A DNA stretch of 64,000 bases from Meridianimarinicoccus roseus. GTDB lineage: Bacteria > Pseudomonadota > Alphaproteobacteria > Rhodobacterales > Rhodobacteraceae. The position numbers and the translations under genes are program-made. The stretch lies in assembly GCF_003172915.1 (NCBI RefSeq), contig NZ_QGKU01000063.1:1-64000 (forward strand), written 5' to 3'. Positions 18,156 to 26,885 of this stretch are shown here, piece after piece; within the stretch, counting starts at the first letter, position 1, and every line of letters begins with the position of its first letter. Under the pieces are notes generated by a model. That model had not been told where the DNA came from and ran no database searches. It saw only the letters and a list, made by a program, of their open reading frames with translations.

Positions 18156-18300
18156 TTATGCGGTTTCAGTTTCGTGGCGCAAGCGCCGGGCGAGCATGGT
18201 TTTCCGTTTGATCTCCTCTCGCTGTTTCAGGATCTGCTCGGCTCGGCCGAAGTAGACGTCGGCGGGTGTCAGGTTGCCGAGGCTCTCATGATACCTGTTT
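18156..18300 (-). pseudogene. C-terminal remnant of an IS3-family OrfB
   Basis: Minus-strand reading YHESLGNLTPADVYFGRAEQ, then ILKQREEIKRKTMLARRLRH and ETETA with a TAA at 18156. This is the standard C-terminus of an IS3-family transposase distinct from the elements beside it. It is cut at 18300 by the outer IS3 element. Confidence 0.75.
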
Positions 18301-19158
18301 GGACCTGTCACGCTTTTGTGCCGCTCCAAGTGCTCGTTTAAGCCACTTTCCGTTCGAAGGCGACCGGGCTTTTCCAGCCCAGTGCTGAGTGGCGTCGTCG
18401 CGGATTGTAGAAGCCGTTGATGTATTCGAAGATTGCGATCTCAGCTTGCCGCCTGGTTGCCCATGACCGCCGCCAGATGAGTTCGGCCTTGATGGTTTTG
18501 AAGAATGTCTCGACGGCCGCATTGTCATAACAATTACCTTTGCCGCTCATGGAGACTTTGAAGCCATGCTGGCGCAGGATCTTCTGGTAGTCATGCGAAC
18601 AGTATTGGCTTCCGCGATCGCTGTGGAAGATGCAGCCTTTGGGTGGCGCTCGGAAAGCGATGGCCATTTTCAAGGCCCGGATCGCGAGGTCACGCTTCAT
18701 GCGATTGCTGACAGCCCAACCAATGACACGCCGGGAATGCAGATCGAGGATGACGGCCAGATACAGCCAGCCCTCGCGGGTCCAGATATAGCTGATGTCA
18801 CCCGCCCATTTCTGGTTCGTCTGATCTGCTTTGAAGTCGCGATCCAGCAGGTTCGGGGCGATGTTGAACGTATGATCGCTGTCTGTGGTCGCCTTGAACT
18901 TACGCGTTCTATTAACGGTAATCCCGTTTTCGCGCATCAAACGCCCAACCCGGCGATGGCCCACATCGATGCCGCCCTCCTTCAGTTCTTCGGTCATTCG
19001 GGGCCTGCCGTAGCTGCCCAGGCTCAAGCGCGACTGTTCCTTGATATGCGCCAGCACAACCATATCCGTGCGCTGCCTGCGGCTGGCAGGCCGGTTGCGG
19101 AAAGCCCGCAATCCGCTTGAACCGCCCCGGGTTTACCGGAGAGTTTCTTGTTCAATGA

Positions 19159-20064
19159 TTAGGCTGCTTTTTCGGCAGCGTTCAAGTTTGCGTAGAATGA
19201 CTCCTCTGCTTCGTGCGGCGTGATGTAGCCGATGGCGCTGTGCAGGCGGGTGTTGTTATACCAGTCGACCCATTTCAGGGTTTCCCATTCGACCTGACCA
19301 ACGGACTTCCAAGGGCCGAGGAACTTGATGACCTCGGTCTTGAACAGGCCGATGATGCTTTCTGCCAAGGCGGTGTCGTAGGAATCTCCGACGCTGCCGA
19401 CCGAGGTGTCGATGCCGGCCTCGGCGAGCCGCTCGGTGTATCGGATCGACAGGTATTGGCTGCCGCGGTCGCTATGATGGATCAGCTTGTCAGCCTCGGA
19501 CGGCGCCCGCTGTCAGATGGCCTGGTTCAGGGCATCGAGGACGAAACCGGTCGTCATCGAGGTCGAGACGAGCCAGCCGACGATCTTGCGGGCGAAGACG
19601 TCGATGATGAAGGCCACGTAGACCATGCCCTGCCAGCTCGAGACATAGGTGAAATCGCTGACCCAGAGCTGGTTCGGCATGTCCGCCACAAAGGCGCGGT
19701 TCACCTTGTCATCAGGGCAAGGTTGGGCCGTGTCGGGGTTGGTCGTGGTAACCTTCTTGCCGCGGACAACGCCCTGTAATCCCATCACCTTCATCAGTCT
19801 CTCCACGGTGCAGCGAGAGATGTCGTGCCCTTCGCGGCGCAACTGATGCCAGACCTTGCGCGCGCCGTATCGTCCCCGGCTTCCATCGAAGGCCTGCTTG
19901 ATCGCCGCCATGTCCAGTCGGTCCTGCTTGGCCCGACCCGATGCCAGGTCCGGATCGCGCTCCACAGCCTTGAAGGCATAATACGTCGATGGTGCGATCC
20001 CCAGAACCCGGCAGATCGGCCCGACACCAAAGACGCCACGCTGATCGTCGATGAATGCGATCAT
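19159..20064 (-). pseudogene. Inner IS3 OrfB with one nonsense codon
   Basis: Reads MIAFIDDQRGVFGVGPICRV, then the first Asp in WVSDFTYVSSW. At 19513-19515 TGA follows VLDALNQAI. The same frame then continues QRAPSEADKLIHHSDRGSQY (second Asp), SYDTALAESIIGLFKTEVIK (Glu) and ends YANLNAAEKAA at 19159. TGA in place of TGG (Trp) is the simplest explanation. The upstream neighbour orfA overlaps by 4 bases. Confidence 0.85.
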
Positions 20065-20393
20065 TTGCGGAACGGGCGGTCGAGCTCCGCCGCTGCGAAA
20101 TATGCGCTGGCCTTCTTCAGGATCTCGTTGGCTTGCCTGAGTTCACGGTTTTCGCGCTCCAGGGCCTTGATCCGTGCTTTCTCCTCGCTCGTCGGTCCGG
20201 ACAGATCGCCTGCATCACGCGCGGCTCGCCGACACCACTCCCGCAGGCTGAAAGACGAACAACCCAGCTTCGAGGCAATTGCTCGGTAGGCAGCACTGTC
20301 GCTGCTGTAATCAGAACGGTGTTCGCGGAAAAGCCGAACGCCGCGCGCGCGGAACTCGGCCGTGTAGCTCGGGGTATGTTTCTTGTCTGTCAT
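20061..20393 (-). CDS. Inner IS3 transposase OrfA
   Basis: Protein of 110 residues starting MTDKKHTPSYTAEFRARGVR with an N-terminal helix-turn-helix. It ends with the leucine-zipper-like ALERENRELRQANEILKKAS and AYFAAAELDRPFRK. AAAGGTGAG lies 4-5 bases before this ATG; an ATG three codons upstream is also in frame. Intact by itself. Confidence 0.75.
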   Translation of the reverse strand: MTDKKHTPSYTAEFRARGVRLFREHRSDYSSDSAAYRAIASKLGCSSFSLREWCRRAARDAGDLSGPTSEEKARIKALERENRELRQANEILKKASAYFAAAELDRPFRK

Positions 20394-20520
20394 GAGGCTC
20401 ACCTTTTGAGAGTTTTAATCTCCGGTAAACCCGGGGCGGTTCAGCGTGGGCTGACGTTCATGACCTGACAAAGCCGGTCGAGCGGGAAGGTCCCGCGCTG
20501 TTCTTCAATGAAGCTGAACC

Positions 20521-20796
20521 TCATGGCTTTTGGCTCGCGAAGAACTGGGTGGCTTTTTTTAGGATGTCCCTCTCCTCCTTGAGGATGCGGTTCTCGCGCC
20601 GAAGCCGTTCGTTCTCCAGCGCAAGCTCGCGATCCTCGGGGGATACCAAATCCGTGTCACGGTGCGCGTTCACCCACTTGTTCAGCGTCGAAAGCCCAAC
20701 GCCCAGATCATCCGCAACTTGTCGCCGTGTTAGCCCGCTCGTCAGCGCAATTCGCACTGCATCCTTGCGGAATTCATCCGTTCTTCCCGTGCCCAT
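20521..20796 (-). CDS. Outer IS3 transposase OrfA
   Basis: Protein of about 91 residues, MGTGRTDEFRKDAVRIALTS at the start, with helix-turn-helix GLTRRQVADDLGVGLSTLNK. A C-terminal leucine-rich coiled coil (RENRILKEERDILKKAT) ends FFASQKP. The start at 20796 is the family norm; the frame extends to 20817. Intact, but its OrfB partner is interrupted. Confidence 0.75.
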   Translation of the reverse strand: MGTGRTDEFRKDAVRIALTSGLTRRQVADDLGVGLSTLNKWVNAHRDTDLVSPEDRELALENERLRRENRILKEERDILKKATQFFASQKP

Positions 20797-20898
20797 AGCT
20801 CGTCTCCTTTGCTGCACATTATGCTATCAAAGGAGCGGCACCAAACCGCGACAGGTCCAATCTGCGTTCGGAGCATCAGGCCTATGTCCCGCGACAGA

Positions 20899-20931
20899 GC
20901 CAATTCCGAATAGATGAAGTTCGGAATTGGC
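20899..20931. repeat. Perfect 12-bp inverted repeat with 9-base loop
   Basis: GCCAATTCCGAA at 20899-20910 and TTCGGAATTGGC at 20920-20931 form a perfect 12-bp stem with loop TAGATGAAG. It lies between the outer IS3 right end and an IS110 fragment. There is no T-run after it on either strand, so it is not a convincing intrinsic terminator; it may be an IS end, an operator or a transposition site. Confidence 0.6.
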
Positions 20932-20991
20932 CCTGACGCTCTCGTCTGAGGAAAATTCAAACGGCGCTTTCGGGGAGATTACGTCCGGCGG

Positions 20992-21090
20992 TTACATCTT
21001 GCGAAACACGGCTTCGCCTTGCGCTGTCGCTCCGTGCACTTGAAAGACCTGCTTCGCCAGGTCGACGCCGATGATCGAGACTTCCTTCAT
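20992..21090 (-). pseudogene. N-terminal fragment of an IS110-family transposase (copy A)
   Basis: Starts MKEVSIIGVDLAKQVFQVHG at 21090, with AGGAGGA upstream, and continues ATAQGEAVFRKM before a TAA at 20992. This is the start of the RuvC-like domain of an IS110 transposase; the rest is absent. The upstream noncoding sequence (to about 21170) is conserved with a second copy at 57523-57600 in opposite orientation. Confidence 0.75.
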
Positions 21091-21170
21091 AGCCAATTCC
21101 TCCTAATCCTTCATGAATCAATCTGGCACAAGTGCCGTCAGGAGGGGCTACCCAACCCAGCATCAACGCC
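21091..21170 (-). repeat. IS110 left-end noncoding sequence, copy A
   Basis: On the minus strand this reads GGCGTTGATG..., then GGTTGGGTAGCCCCTCCTG and GGCACTTGTGCCAGATTGAT up to the transposase start. It is near-identical to plus-strand 57523-57600. It includes a small perfect hairpin GGCAC-TT-GTGCC. In IS110-group elements this upstream region is where the guide RNA is encoded. Beyond it, 21171-21395 holds no gene I can identify. Confidence 0.6.
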
Positions 21171-21395
21171 CCACAGAAGTCCTACAATCGCACCGGTCTC
21201 GGCTCTTTTGTGATGTGCTATCCGGTGCGCGCTCGGACATAGTCAGAGTTGCCGCTCGTCGGGGCAACGGCTTTGATCTCAGCATGGATCTTGCCATGCG
21301 CTGCGCAGAGCGGCGCCCGCAAGGTTGAGGGGCGTCTTGACAGGTTTCCTTTCGCGAAATCTGAGTTCGGGCAAGTTACCTTACCTTTCTGAGCC

Positions 21396-22820
21396 TCAAT
21401 CGACCTGAAACGGCACGATGTTTCGGGTGTTGTGGTCCACCTTTATGTCTCGCGCCAGCGGCGGTACGGACCGGTGCCTGCAATTGGAGCGTTCGCAGAT
21501 GCGGCAGCCGGTGCCGATCGGCTCGAACCGCCTCGGGTCCGTCACGTCAAGATCATCCGCGTAAACAAGCTGACTTGCATATTTCGCTTCACACCCAAGA
21601 CCGATCGCGTACTTCCGCGATGTCTTACGGAACTCAGGGGTCGGGATCGTCTTGCTGAATGCAAGGCAAACGTAGCGAAGGCCGTCAGGCGTACTTGCCA
21701 ATTGGCGCAGTATCTCCCCGTGCCCTTCGAACGATGCATGGACGTTCCACAGCGGGCAGGACCCTCCGAAGCGCGTGAATTTCAGACTGGTCGCACTGTG
21801 CCGTTTGGTAATGTTTCCAGCCCGGTCGATGCGCAGGAAATAGAACGGTACCCCCTTCTGCCCGGGCCGTTGCAACATGCTGAGGCGGTGGCACACCTGT
21901 TCGCGGCTGGCGTCGAAGCGGAAGGCCAGGCGGTCCAGATCGTGGCGTGTGTCGGCCGCGGCCTCCAGAAATTCCTGGTACGGAAGCACGACGGCGCCGG
22001 CAAAATAGTTGGCAAAGGTCATGCGGCAGACTTCACGGGCGCTCGGTGAATGAAAACTGGCTTCGTCCAGAAGCTTTTCGATCAGCGCACCCTGCTCCAG
22101 CAACCCGACCTGGTAGGCCATCTGGAAAAGGTTAGTGGCCGCGTTCGACGTCGCGCTGAGATGCAGCGTTTGAGAGTCGGGATCATAGCGGCGAATGGAT
22201 CCGGCTTCGGCCGCACTCTTTGTCTCGACCACGCGAATGCCATGCGCGTCGCTCAGGTAGTCGGCCAGAAGAACATATCTTTGCCGGTCGGTCCGCGTGA
22301 TCGTGCGCGCAAAGGCTTCGGCAGCGCGGTCCAGTTCGTCGATATAGTTGTCCTTGTAGTGGAAGTAGTCCCTTACCTCTTCGTAGGGCATGGGCGCGAC
22401 CGGCGCTTCGGACTCCGAAAGCGTGGTGTCGAGCTGGCCCAACTGCTCGCGCGTTTTCTGGAACACTTGGTACAGGCCGAGAAACGCGCGCACCATGTTC
22501 GGTGTGTTCGACGCCGCAATCTTCAATTCTTGCGGCATGATGTTCGTATCCGCGAAGATCGGATCGGTGAGGATTTCGCGCAGGTCGACCGCGATCTTTC
22601 CAGACTCGTCCAGCGCAAGTTCCGACAGATCGAAGCCGAAACTGTTGAACAGAGACAGGATCACCGAGGCCGACAAAGACCGGTGGTTGTTCTCGATCTG
22701 GTTCAAGTAACTGGTGGAAATTCCAAGCGCTGCGGCGAAATTTGCTTGGGTCATTTTCCGTGTCTGCCGCAAGTGACGGATGCGCGCGCCGGCGAAGATC
22801 TTGCGTTGGTTTTCGCTCAT
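21396..22820 (-). CDS. ScfR/RamB-type short-chain acyl-CoA regulator (XRE HTH plus IrrE-like domain)
   Basis: Protein of 474 residues. Residues about 10-65 are an XRE helix-turn-helix (RIRHLRQTRKMTQANFAAAL, then SYLNQIENNHRSLSA). The middle has the IrrE/ImmA-like (Peptidase_M78) region around residues 190-310. The C-terminal DUF2083-type region has cysteines (GTGCRICERSNCRHR) typical of the RamB/PrpC/ScfR family, which controls propionate, acetate or acyl-CoA metabolism. It is divergently transcribed from the PHA operon across 145 bp, which suggests it regulates that operon. Confidence 0.85.
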   Translation of the reverse strand: MSENQRKIFAGARIRHLRQTRKMTQANFAAALGISTSYLNQIENNHRSLSASVILSLFNSFGFDLSELALDESGKIAVDLREILTDPIFADTNIMPQELKIAASNTPNMVRAFLGLYQVFQKTREQLGQLDTTLSESEAPVAPMPYEEVRDYFHYKDNYIDELDRAAEAFARTITRTDRQRYVLLADYLSDAHGIRVVETKSAAEAGSIRRYDPDSQTLHLSATSNAATNLFQMAYQVGLLEQGALIEKLLDEASFHSPSAREVCRMTFANYFAGAVVLPYQEFLEAAADTRHDLDRLAFRFDASREQVCHRLSMLQRPGQKGVPFYFLRIDRAGNITKRHSATSLKFTRFGGSCPLWNVHASFEGHGEILRQLASTPDGLRYVCLAFSKTIPTPEFRKTSRKYAIGLGCEAKYASQLVYADDLDVTDPRRFEPIGTGCRICERSNCRHRSVPPLARDIKVDHNTRNIVPFQVD

Positions 22821-22827
22821 TCACTTT

Positions 22828-22856
22828 TTCGCATTTTGCATCGTTCGTATTGCGAA
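22828..22856. promoter_or_regulatory. Inverted repeat TTCGCA-N17-TGCGAA upstream of phaB and scfR-like gene
   Basis: In the 145-bp divergent intergenic region TTCGCA (22828-22833) and TGCGAA (22851-22856) form an inverted pair, with an inner TTTGCA-like half-site. It sits immediately upstream of the regulator start, a place suited to autoregulation and control of phaB. Binding by the adjacent regulator is inference. Confidence 0.4.
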
Positions 22857-22965
22857 CCTTCACAAGGTAACACGTTCAATCCTCGACGCATAGCCTGTTG
22901 CGTGGCTAAGCCCAACGCAAGGCAGTACATCGCGAGATCCGGAACCCTTTGTGGAGATAGAGAAC

Positions 22966-23691
22966 ATGGCAAGAGTAGCATTGGTCACCGGCGGCACGCG
23001 CGGGATTGGCGCGGCGATAAGCAAGGCCCTTTCTGCGGCGGGCTACAGTGTCGCCGCCAATTACGCCGGCAACGACGAAGCCGCCGCCCTGTTCACTGCA
23101 GAGACGGGCATCGCCACCTACAAGTGGTCTGTCGGCGACTATGACGCCTGCGTGGCGGGCATAGCGCGGGTCGAGGCCGATCTTGGGCCGGTCGACGTGC
23201 TTGTGAACAATGCCGGCATCACGCGTGACGGCATGTTTCACAAGATGACCAAGGAAAAGTGGGATGCGGTCATCAATACCAACCTCAATGGTCTGTTCCA
23301 CATGACCAATCCCGTCTGGGCGGGCATGCGCGAGCGCAAGTTTGGCCGGGTGATCAATATTTCTTCGGTGAACGGGCAGAAGGGACAGGCAGGTCAGTCC
23401 AACTATTCCTCGGCCAAAGCCGGTGATCTTGGATTCACCAAGGCGCTTGCCCAGGAAGGTGCGCGGGCCGGAATTACCGTGAACGCGGTGTGCCCCGGCT
23501 ACATCGGAACAGAGATGGTGCGAGCCATCGATGCGGACGTTCTGAACAAGCACATCTTGCCGCAAATCCCGGTCGGCCGCCTTGGAGAGCCCGAGGAAAT
23601 CGCCCGCTGCGTCCTGTTCCTCGCGTCTGACAACGCAGGCTTCATCAACGGCTCAACGATCTCGGCCAATGGTGGCCAGTTCTTCAGCTGA
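22966..23691 (+). CDS. phaB: Acetoacetyl-CoA reductase PhaB (SDR family)
   Basis: Protein of 241 residues. The Rossmann motif VTGGTRGIG is at residues 8-16, NNAG at 81-84, and the catalytic triad is Ser134, Tyr147, Lys151 (YSSAK). The length and the PGYIGTEMV and SANGGQFFS segments match PhaB, which reduces acetoacetyl-CoA to (R)-3-hydroxybutyryl-CoA with NADPH. GGAGA lies upstream of the ATG. First gene of a plus-strand PHA operon; the next gene starts 24 bases later. Confidence 0.92.
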   Translation: MARVALVTGGTRGIGAAISKALSAAGYSVAANYAGNDEAAALFTAETGIATYKWSVGDYDACVAGIARVEADLGPVDVLVNNAGITRDGMFHKMTKEKWDAVINTNLNGLFHMTNPVWAGMRERKFGRVINISSVNGQKGQAGQSNYSSAKAGDLGFTKALAQEGARAGITVNAVCPGYIGTEMVRAIDADVLNKHILPQIPVGRLGEPEEIARCVLFLASDNAGFINGSTISANGGQFFS

Positions 23692-23715
23692 CCTATTCGA
23701 GGGAGGAGACGAACC

Positions 23716-25611
23716 ATGGGAACTTACGCAGAGACATATTCCGCTTGGAAAGCTGATCCAGAGGCATTCTGGGCCGAAGCCGCGCAAGCGGTAGACTGGG
23801 AGCGGGCGCCGCAGAAGGTGCTCGATGGCAGCAACGCGCCGGGCTATAGCTGGTTCGCGGATGCCGAGGCCAACACCTGCCACAACGCGGTCGACCGGCA
23901 TGTCGAGGCAGGCCGCGGCGACCAGGCTGCAATCATCCACGACAGCCCGGTCACAAACAGCAAGACGACGATCACCTATGCAGAGCTTCAGGATCGCGTT
24001 GCCCGATTGGCCGGTGTTCTGGCCGCGCGAGGCGTCATCAAGGGCGACCGCGTGGTGATCTACATGCCGATGATCCCCGAAGCGCTGGAGGCGATGCTGG
24101 CCTGCGCCCGGATCGGTGCGATCCACTCGGTCGTCTTCGGCGGTTTCGCTGCCCATGAACTGGCGGTGCGGATCAATGATGCGACCCCGAAGGCCATTCT
24201 CAGTGCCTCTTGCGGGATCGAGGGCAAGCGTATCATCGCTTACAAGCCGCTTCTGGACGAGGCGATCAAGCAATCGGATCACAAGCCGGAGGTCTGCTTG
24301 ATCCTGCAGCGCCCTCAGGCCGAGGCCGCGATGACACAGGGCCGCGATCTTGACTGGGCCGAGGTCACGGCGGTTGCAGTACCCGTTGGCTGCACGGTCG
24401 TGGGTGGTGCGGACCCACTCTATATCTTATACACCTCCGGGACGACGGGCCAGCCCAAGGGTGTGGTGCGCCATACCGGCGGACACATGGTTGCCCTGCT
24501 GTGGACCATGAAGAACCTTTACAACGTGCGGGCTGGGGACGTATTTTGGGCGGCCTCGGATGTGGGCTGGGTGGTCGGGCACAGCTATATCTGCTATGGG
24601 CCCCTTCTGGCAGGCTGCACGACGCTTGTCTTCGAGGGCAAGCCCGTCGGCACCCCCGATCCCGGCACGTTCTGGCGCGTCATCGAAGAACATGATGTGA
24701 AAGTGCTGTTCACGGCCCCGACCGCGCTCCGTGCAATCAAGCGGGAAGACCCGGAGGCGACCCATGTCGCCAGATACGATCTGAGCAGGTTGCAGGCGCT
24801 TTTTCTGGCCGGTGAGCGGGCCGACCCGGACACAATCAAATGGGCCCAGACACATCTGCAGAAACCCGTGATCGACCATTGGTGGCAGACCGAAACCGGC
24901 TGGGCCATCGCGGCCAACCCTCTCGGTATCGAGCAACTGCCGATCAAACCCGGCTCTCCGGCCCTGCCGATGCCTGGGTACGACATCGAGATTCTCGACG
25001 ATGCCGGTCACCCGGTCGGGCCGGGCACGCTGGGCGCGATCGCGATCAGGTTGCCGTTGCCGCCAGGCACGTTGCCGACGCTCTGGAACGCCGAAGACCG
25101 CTTTCGCAAGAGCTATCTTCACGCCTTTCCGGGCTACTACGAAACCGGAGATGCGGGTATGATAGACGAAGATGGTTATGTCTATATCATGGCGCGCACC
25201 GACGATGTGATCAACGTCGCGGGCCACCGGCTTTCGACCGGTGCGATGGAAGAAGTTCTGGCAAGCCATCCGGACATCGCCGAATGTGCCGTGATCGGGA
25301 TCGGCGATGCGCTCAAGGGCCAGTCGCCGCTGGGTCTGGTCTGTCTGAACGCGGGTGCTGACCGCACCGAAGAGGACATCCAGTCCGAATGCGTCAAGCT
25401 GGTCCGCCAGGAAATCGGTCCTGTCGCCGCGTTCAAGCACTGCATCGTGATCGATGCGCTGCCGAAGACCCGTTCAGGCAAGATCCTGCGCGGTACGATG
25501 GTCGCCATCGCAGACGGGACGGACTGGAAGATGCCCGCCACGATCGACGACCCGACAGTTCTCGACGCCATTGCTGACCGAATTGCCGGGCTTGGTCACC
25601 CCACTGCCTGA
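23716..25611 (+). CDS. prpE: Propionyl-CoA synthetase-like acyl-CoA ligase (PrpE)
   Basis: Protein of 631 residues, ANL superfamily. The N-terminal acetyl-CoA-synthetase domain precedes the P-loop-like YTSGTTGQPKGVV. WWQTETGW and YYETGDAG follow, and the C-terminal lid has the catalytic lysine Lys589 (PKTRSGKILRG). The DHWWQTETGWAIAANPLGIE and MPGYDIEILDDAG segments fit PrpE better than AcsA. It would activate propionate (or acetate) to the CoA thioester, feeding PHA monomer supply. Spacing to phaB is short with GGGAGGAG upstream, so they are co-transcribed. Confidence 0.85.
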   Translation: MGTYAETYSAWKADPEAFWAEAAQAVDWERAPQKVLDGSNAPGYSWFADAEANTCHNAVDRHVEAGRGDQAAIIHDSPVTNSKTTITYAELQDRVARLAGVLAARGVIKGDRVVIYMPMIPEALEAMLACARIGAIHSVVFGGFAAHELAVRINDATPKAILSASCGIEGKRIIAYKPLLDEAIKQSDHKPEVCLILQRPQAEAAMTQGRDLDWAEVTAVAVPVGCTVVGGADPLYILYTSGTTGQPKGVVRHTGGHMVALLWTMKNLYNVRAGDVFWAASDVGWVVGHSYICYGPLLAGCTTLVFEGKPVGTPDPGTFWRVIEEHDVKVLFTAPTALRAIKREDPEATHVARYDLSRLQALFLAGERADPDTIKWAQTHLQKPVIDHWWQTETGWAIAANPLGIEQLPIKPGSPALPMPGYDIEILDDAGHPVGPGTLGAIAIRLPLPPGTLPTLWNAEDRFRKSYLHAFPGYYETGDAGMIDEDGYVYIMARTDDVINVAGHRLSTGAMEEVLASHPDIAECAVIGIGDALKGQSPLGLVCLNAGADRTEEDIQSECVKLVRQEIGPVAAFKHCIVIDALPKTRSGKILRGTMVAIADGTDWKMPATIDDPTVLDAIADRIAGLGHPTA

Positions 25612-25632
25612 CTTGAACGAGAGGAAAGTTCC

Positions 25633-26814
25633 ATGAAAGACGTCGTCATTCTTGACGGAGCCCGCACCGCAATCGGCACCTTCGGAGGCTCGCTTGCGGG
25701 AACCGCGCCCACAGCGTTGGCCACCGCGGTCTCGAAGGAAGCCATGTCACGCTCGGGCGTCGAACCCGGTCAGATCGGAGCTTCGATCTTCGGGCATGTG
25801 ATCAACACAGAAGCAAAAGACATGTACATGGGCCGCGTCGCCGCCGTCGATGCGGGTATCCCTGAAGAGGCTACGGGCCTTACGGTCAACCGCCTGTGCG
25901 GGTCTGGCGCGCAGGCCATCGTCAACGCCGCACAACACATCATGCTGGGCGACGTGGATTTTGCGCTCGCCGGTGGGGCGGAAAGCATGTCCCGAGCACC
26001 CCATGCGACGCAGTCGATCCGCACCGGCCAGAAGATGGGTGATGTGTCCTTCACGGACATGATGATCGGCGCTCTGAACGACCCGTTCGGGGTCGGACAC
26101 ATGGGCGTTACGGCTGAGAACGTCGCCGCCGAGAACCAGATCACCCGCGAGCAACAGGACGCATTTGCCGTCGAAAGCCAGCGCCGCGCAGCGGCGGCGG
26201 TTGAGGCCGGCTACTTCGAAAGCCAGATTCTGCCGATCGAGGTCAAGATACGCCGCGAGATGGTTCCATTCGCCGTCGATGAGCACATCAAGGGTTCCAC
26301 GACGATGGAAAGCCTTGCCAAGCTCCGGCCGGCCTTCAGAAAAGATGGCTCTGTGACGGCCGGCAATGCTTCCGGCATCAATGACGGTGCCGCGGCGCTG
26401 GTTCTTGCTTCTGCCGACGCCGCGCAGGCGGCCGGCCTCAAGCCCCGCGCGCGGCTTCTGGGCTATGCCATCGCAGGCGTGCGCCACGAGGTGATGGGGA
26501 TCGGCCCTATCCCGGCCGTGACCAACCTGCTGCGGAAGATCGATATGACGGCCGACCAGTTCGACGTGATCGAAAGCAATGAGGCCTTCGCCGCTCAGGC
26601 CTGTGCCGTGAATGCCGGGCTCGGCCTCGACACCAGCAAGGTGAACCCCAACGGCGGGGCCATCGCGCTTGGCCACCCGATCGGGGCGACCGGCGCGATC
26701 ATCTCGATCAAGACGCTCTACGAGTTGGAGCGCATAGGGGGTAGGTATGGTCTTGTCACCATGTGCATAGGTGGTGGTCAGGGTATCGCGCTGGCGTTCG
26801 AGCGCCTGAACTGA
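25633..26814 (+). CDS. phaA: Acetyl-CoA acetyltransferase (beta-ketothiolase) PhaA
   Basis: Protein of 393 residues, thiolase fold. The nucleophile Cys89 is in NRLCGSGAQAI, His348 in GGAIALGHPIGATGA, and the second active-site Cys378 in TMCIGGGQG. It condenses two acetyl-CoA (or propionyl-CoA with acetyl-CoA) to the beta-ketoacyl-CoA substrate of PhaB. GAGAGGAAAG precedes the ATG. It lies 21 bp after prpE and 71 bp before phaC. Confidence 0.93.
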   Translation: MKDVVILDGARTAIGTFGGSLAGTAPTALATAVSKEAMSRSGVEPGQIGASIFGHVINTEAKDMYMGRVAAVDAGIPEEATGLTVNRLCGSGAQAIVNAAQHIMLGDVDFALAGGAESMSRAPHATQSIRTGQKMGDVSFTDMMIGALNDPFGVGHMGVTAENVAAENQITREQQDAFAVESQRRAAAAVEAGYFESQILPIEVKIRREMVPFAVDEHIKGSTTMESLAKLRPAFRKDGSVTAGNASGINDGAAALVLASADAAQAAGLKPRARLLGYAIAGVRHEVMGIGPIPAVTNLLRKIDMTADQFDVIESNEAFAAQACAVNAGLGLDTSKVNPNGGAIALGHPIGATGAIISIKTLYELERIGGRYGLVTMCIGGGQGIALAFERLN

Positions 26815-26885
26815 GCGCTGTCGGGGCGCTGAAAAACGGCGCCCCGATCGCCATGCCAAACGGATCGAGCGAGGAGGAGCTCCCG

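Larger units (their letters stand above)
19118..20443 (-). mobile_element. Inner IS3-family element, nested in another IS3
   Basis: Perfect terminal inverted repeats of at least 23 bp start TGAACCGCCCCGGG at 19118 and end with the exact complement at 20443; the matching continues for two more bases. Total 1326 bp. It contains minus-strand orfA and a nonsense-mutated orfB. Flanks are ...ATCCGCT on the left and GCGTGGG... on the right, giving only a GC-containing overlap rather than an exact duplication. Confidence 0.85.
18338..20524 (-). pseudogene. Outer IS3 OrfB interrupted by an inner IS3
   Basis: The 5' part (20446-20524) reads MRFSFIEEQRGTFPLDRLCQ then VMNVSPR and meets the inner element. 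The 3' part resumes at about 19117 with GLRAFRNRPASRRQRTD and runs to GWKSPVAFERKVA at 18338. The 3' part holds all three catalytic residues: Asp in WAGDISYIWT, Asp in FHSDRGSQYCS, Glu in NAAVETFFKTIK. Joined together it would be a normal-length OrfB. It starts where orfA ends (ATGA overlap). Confidence 0.8.
18301..20858 (-). mobile_element. Outer IS3-family element, split by a nested IS
   Basis: Ends are imperfect inverted repeats: GGACCTGTCACGCTTTTGTG at 18301 onward and the complement of GGACCTGTCGCGGTTTGGTG at 20839-20858. Without the nested element it is about 1.23 kb, normal for IS3. OrfA (20521-20796) is intact. OrfB is broken at about 20444/19117 by the inner IS. The outer element itself lies against an older IS3 remnant. 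I could not find a clean target duplication. Confidence 0.8.
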
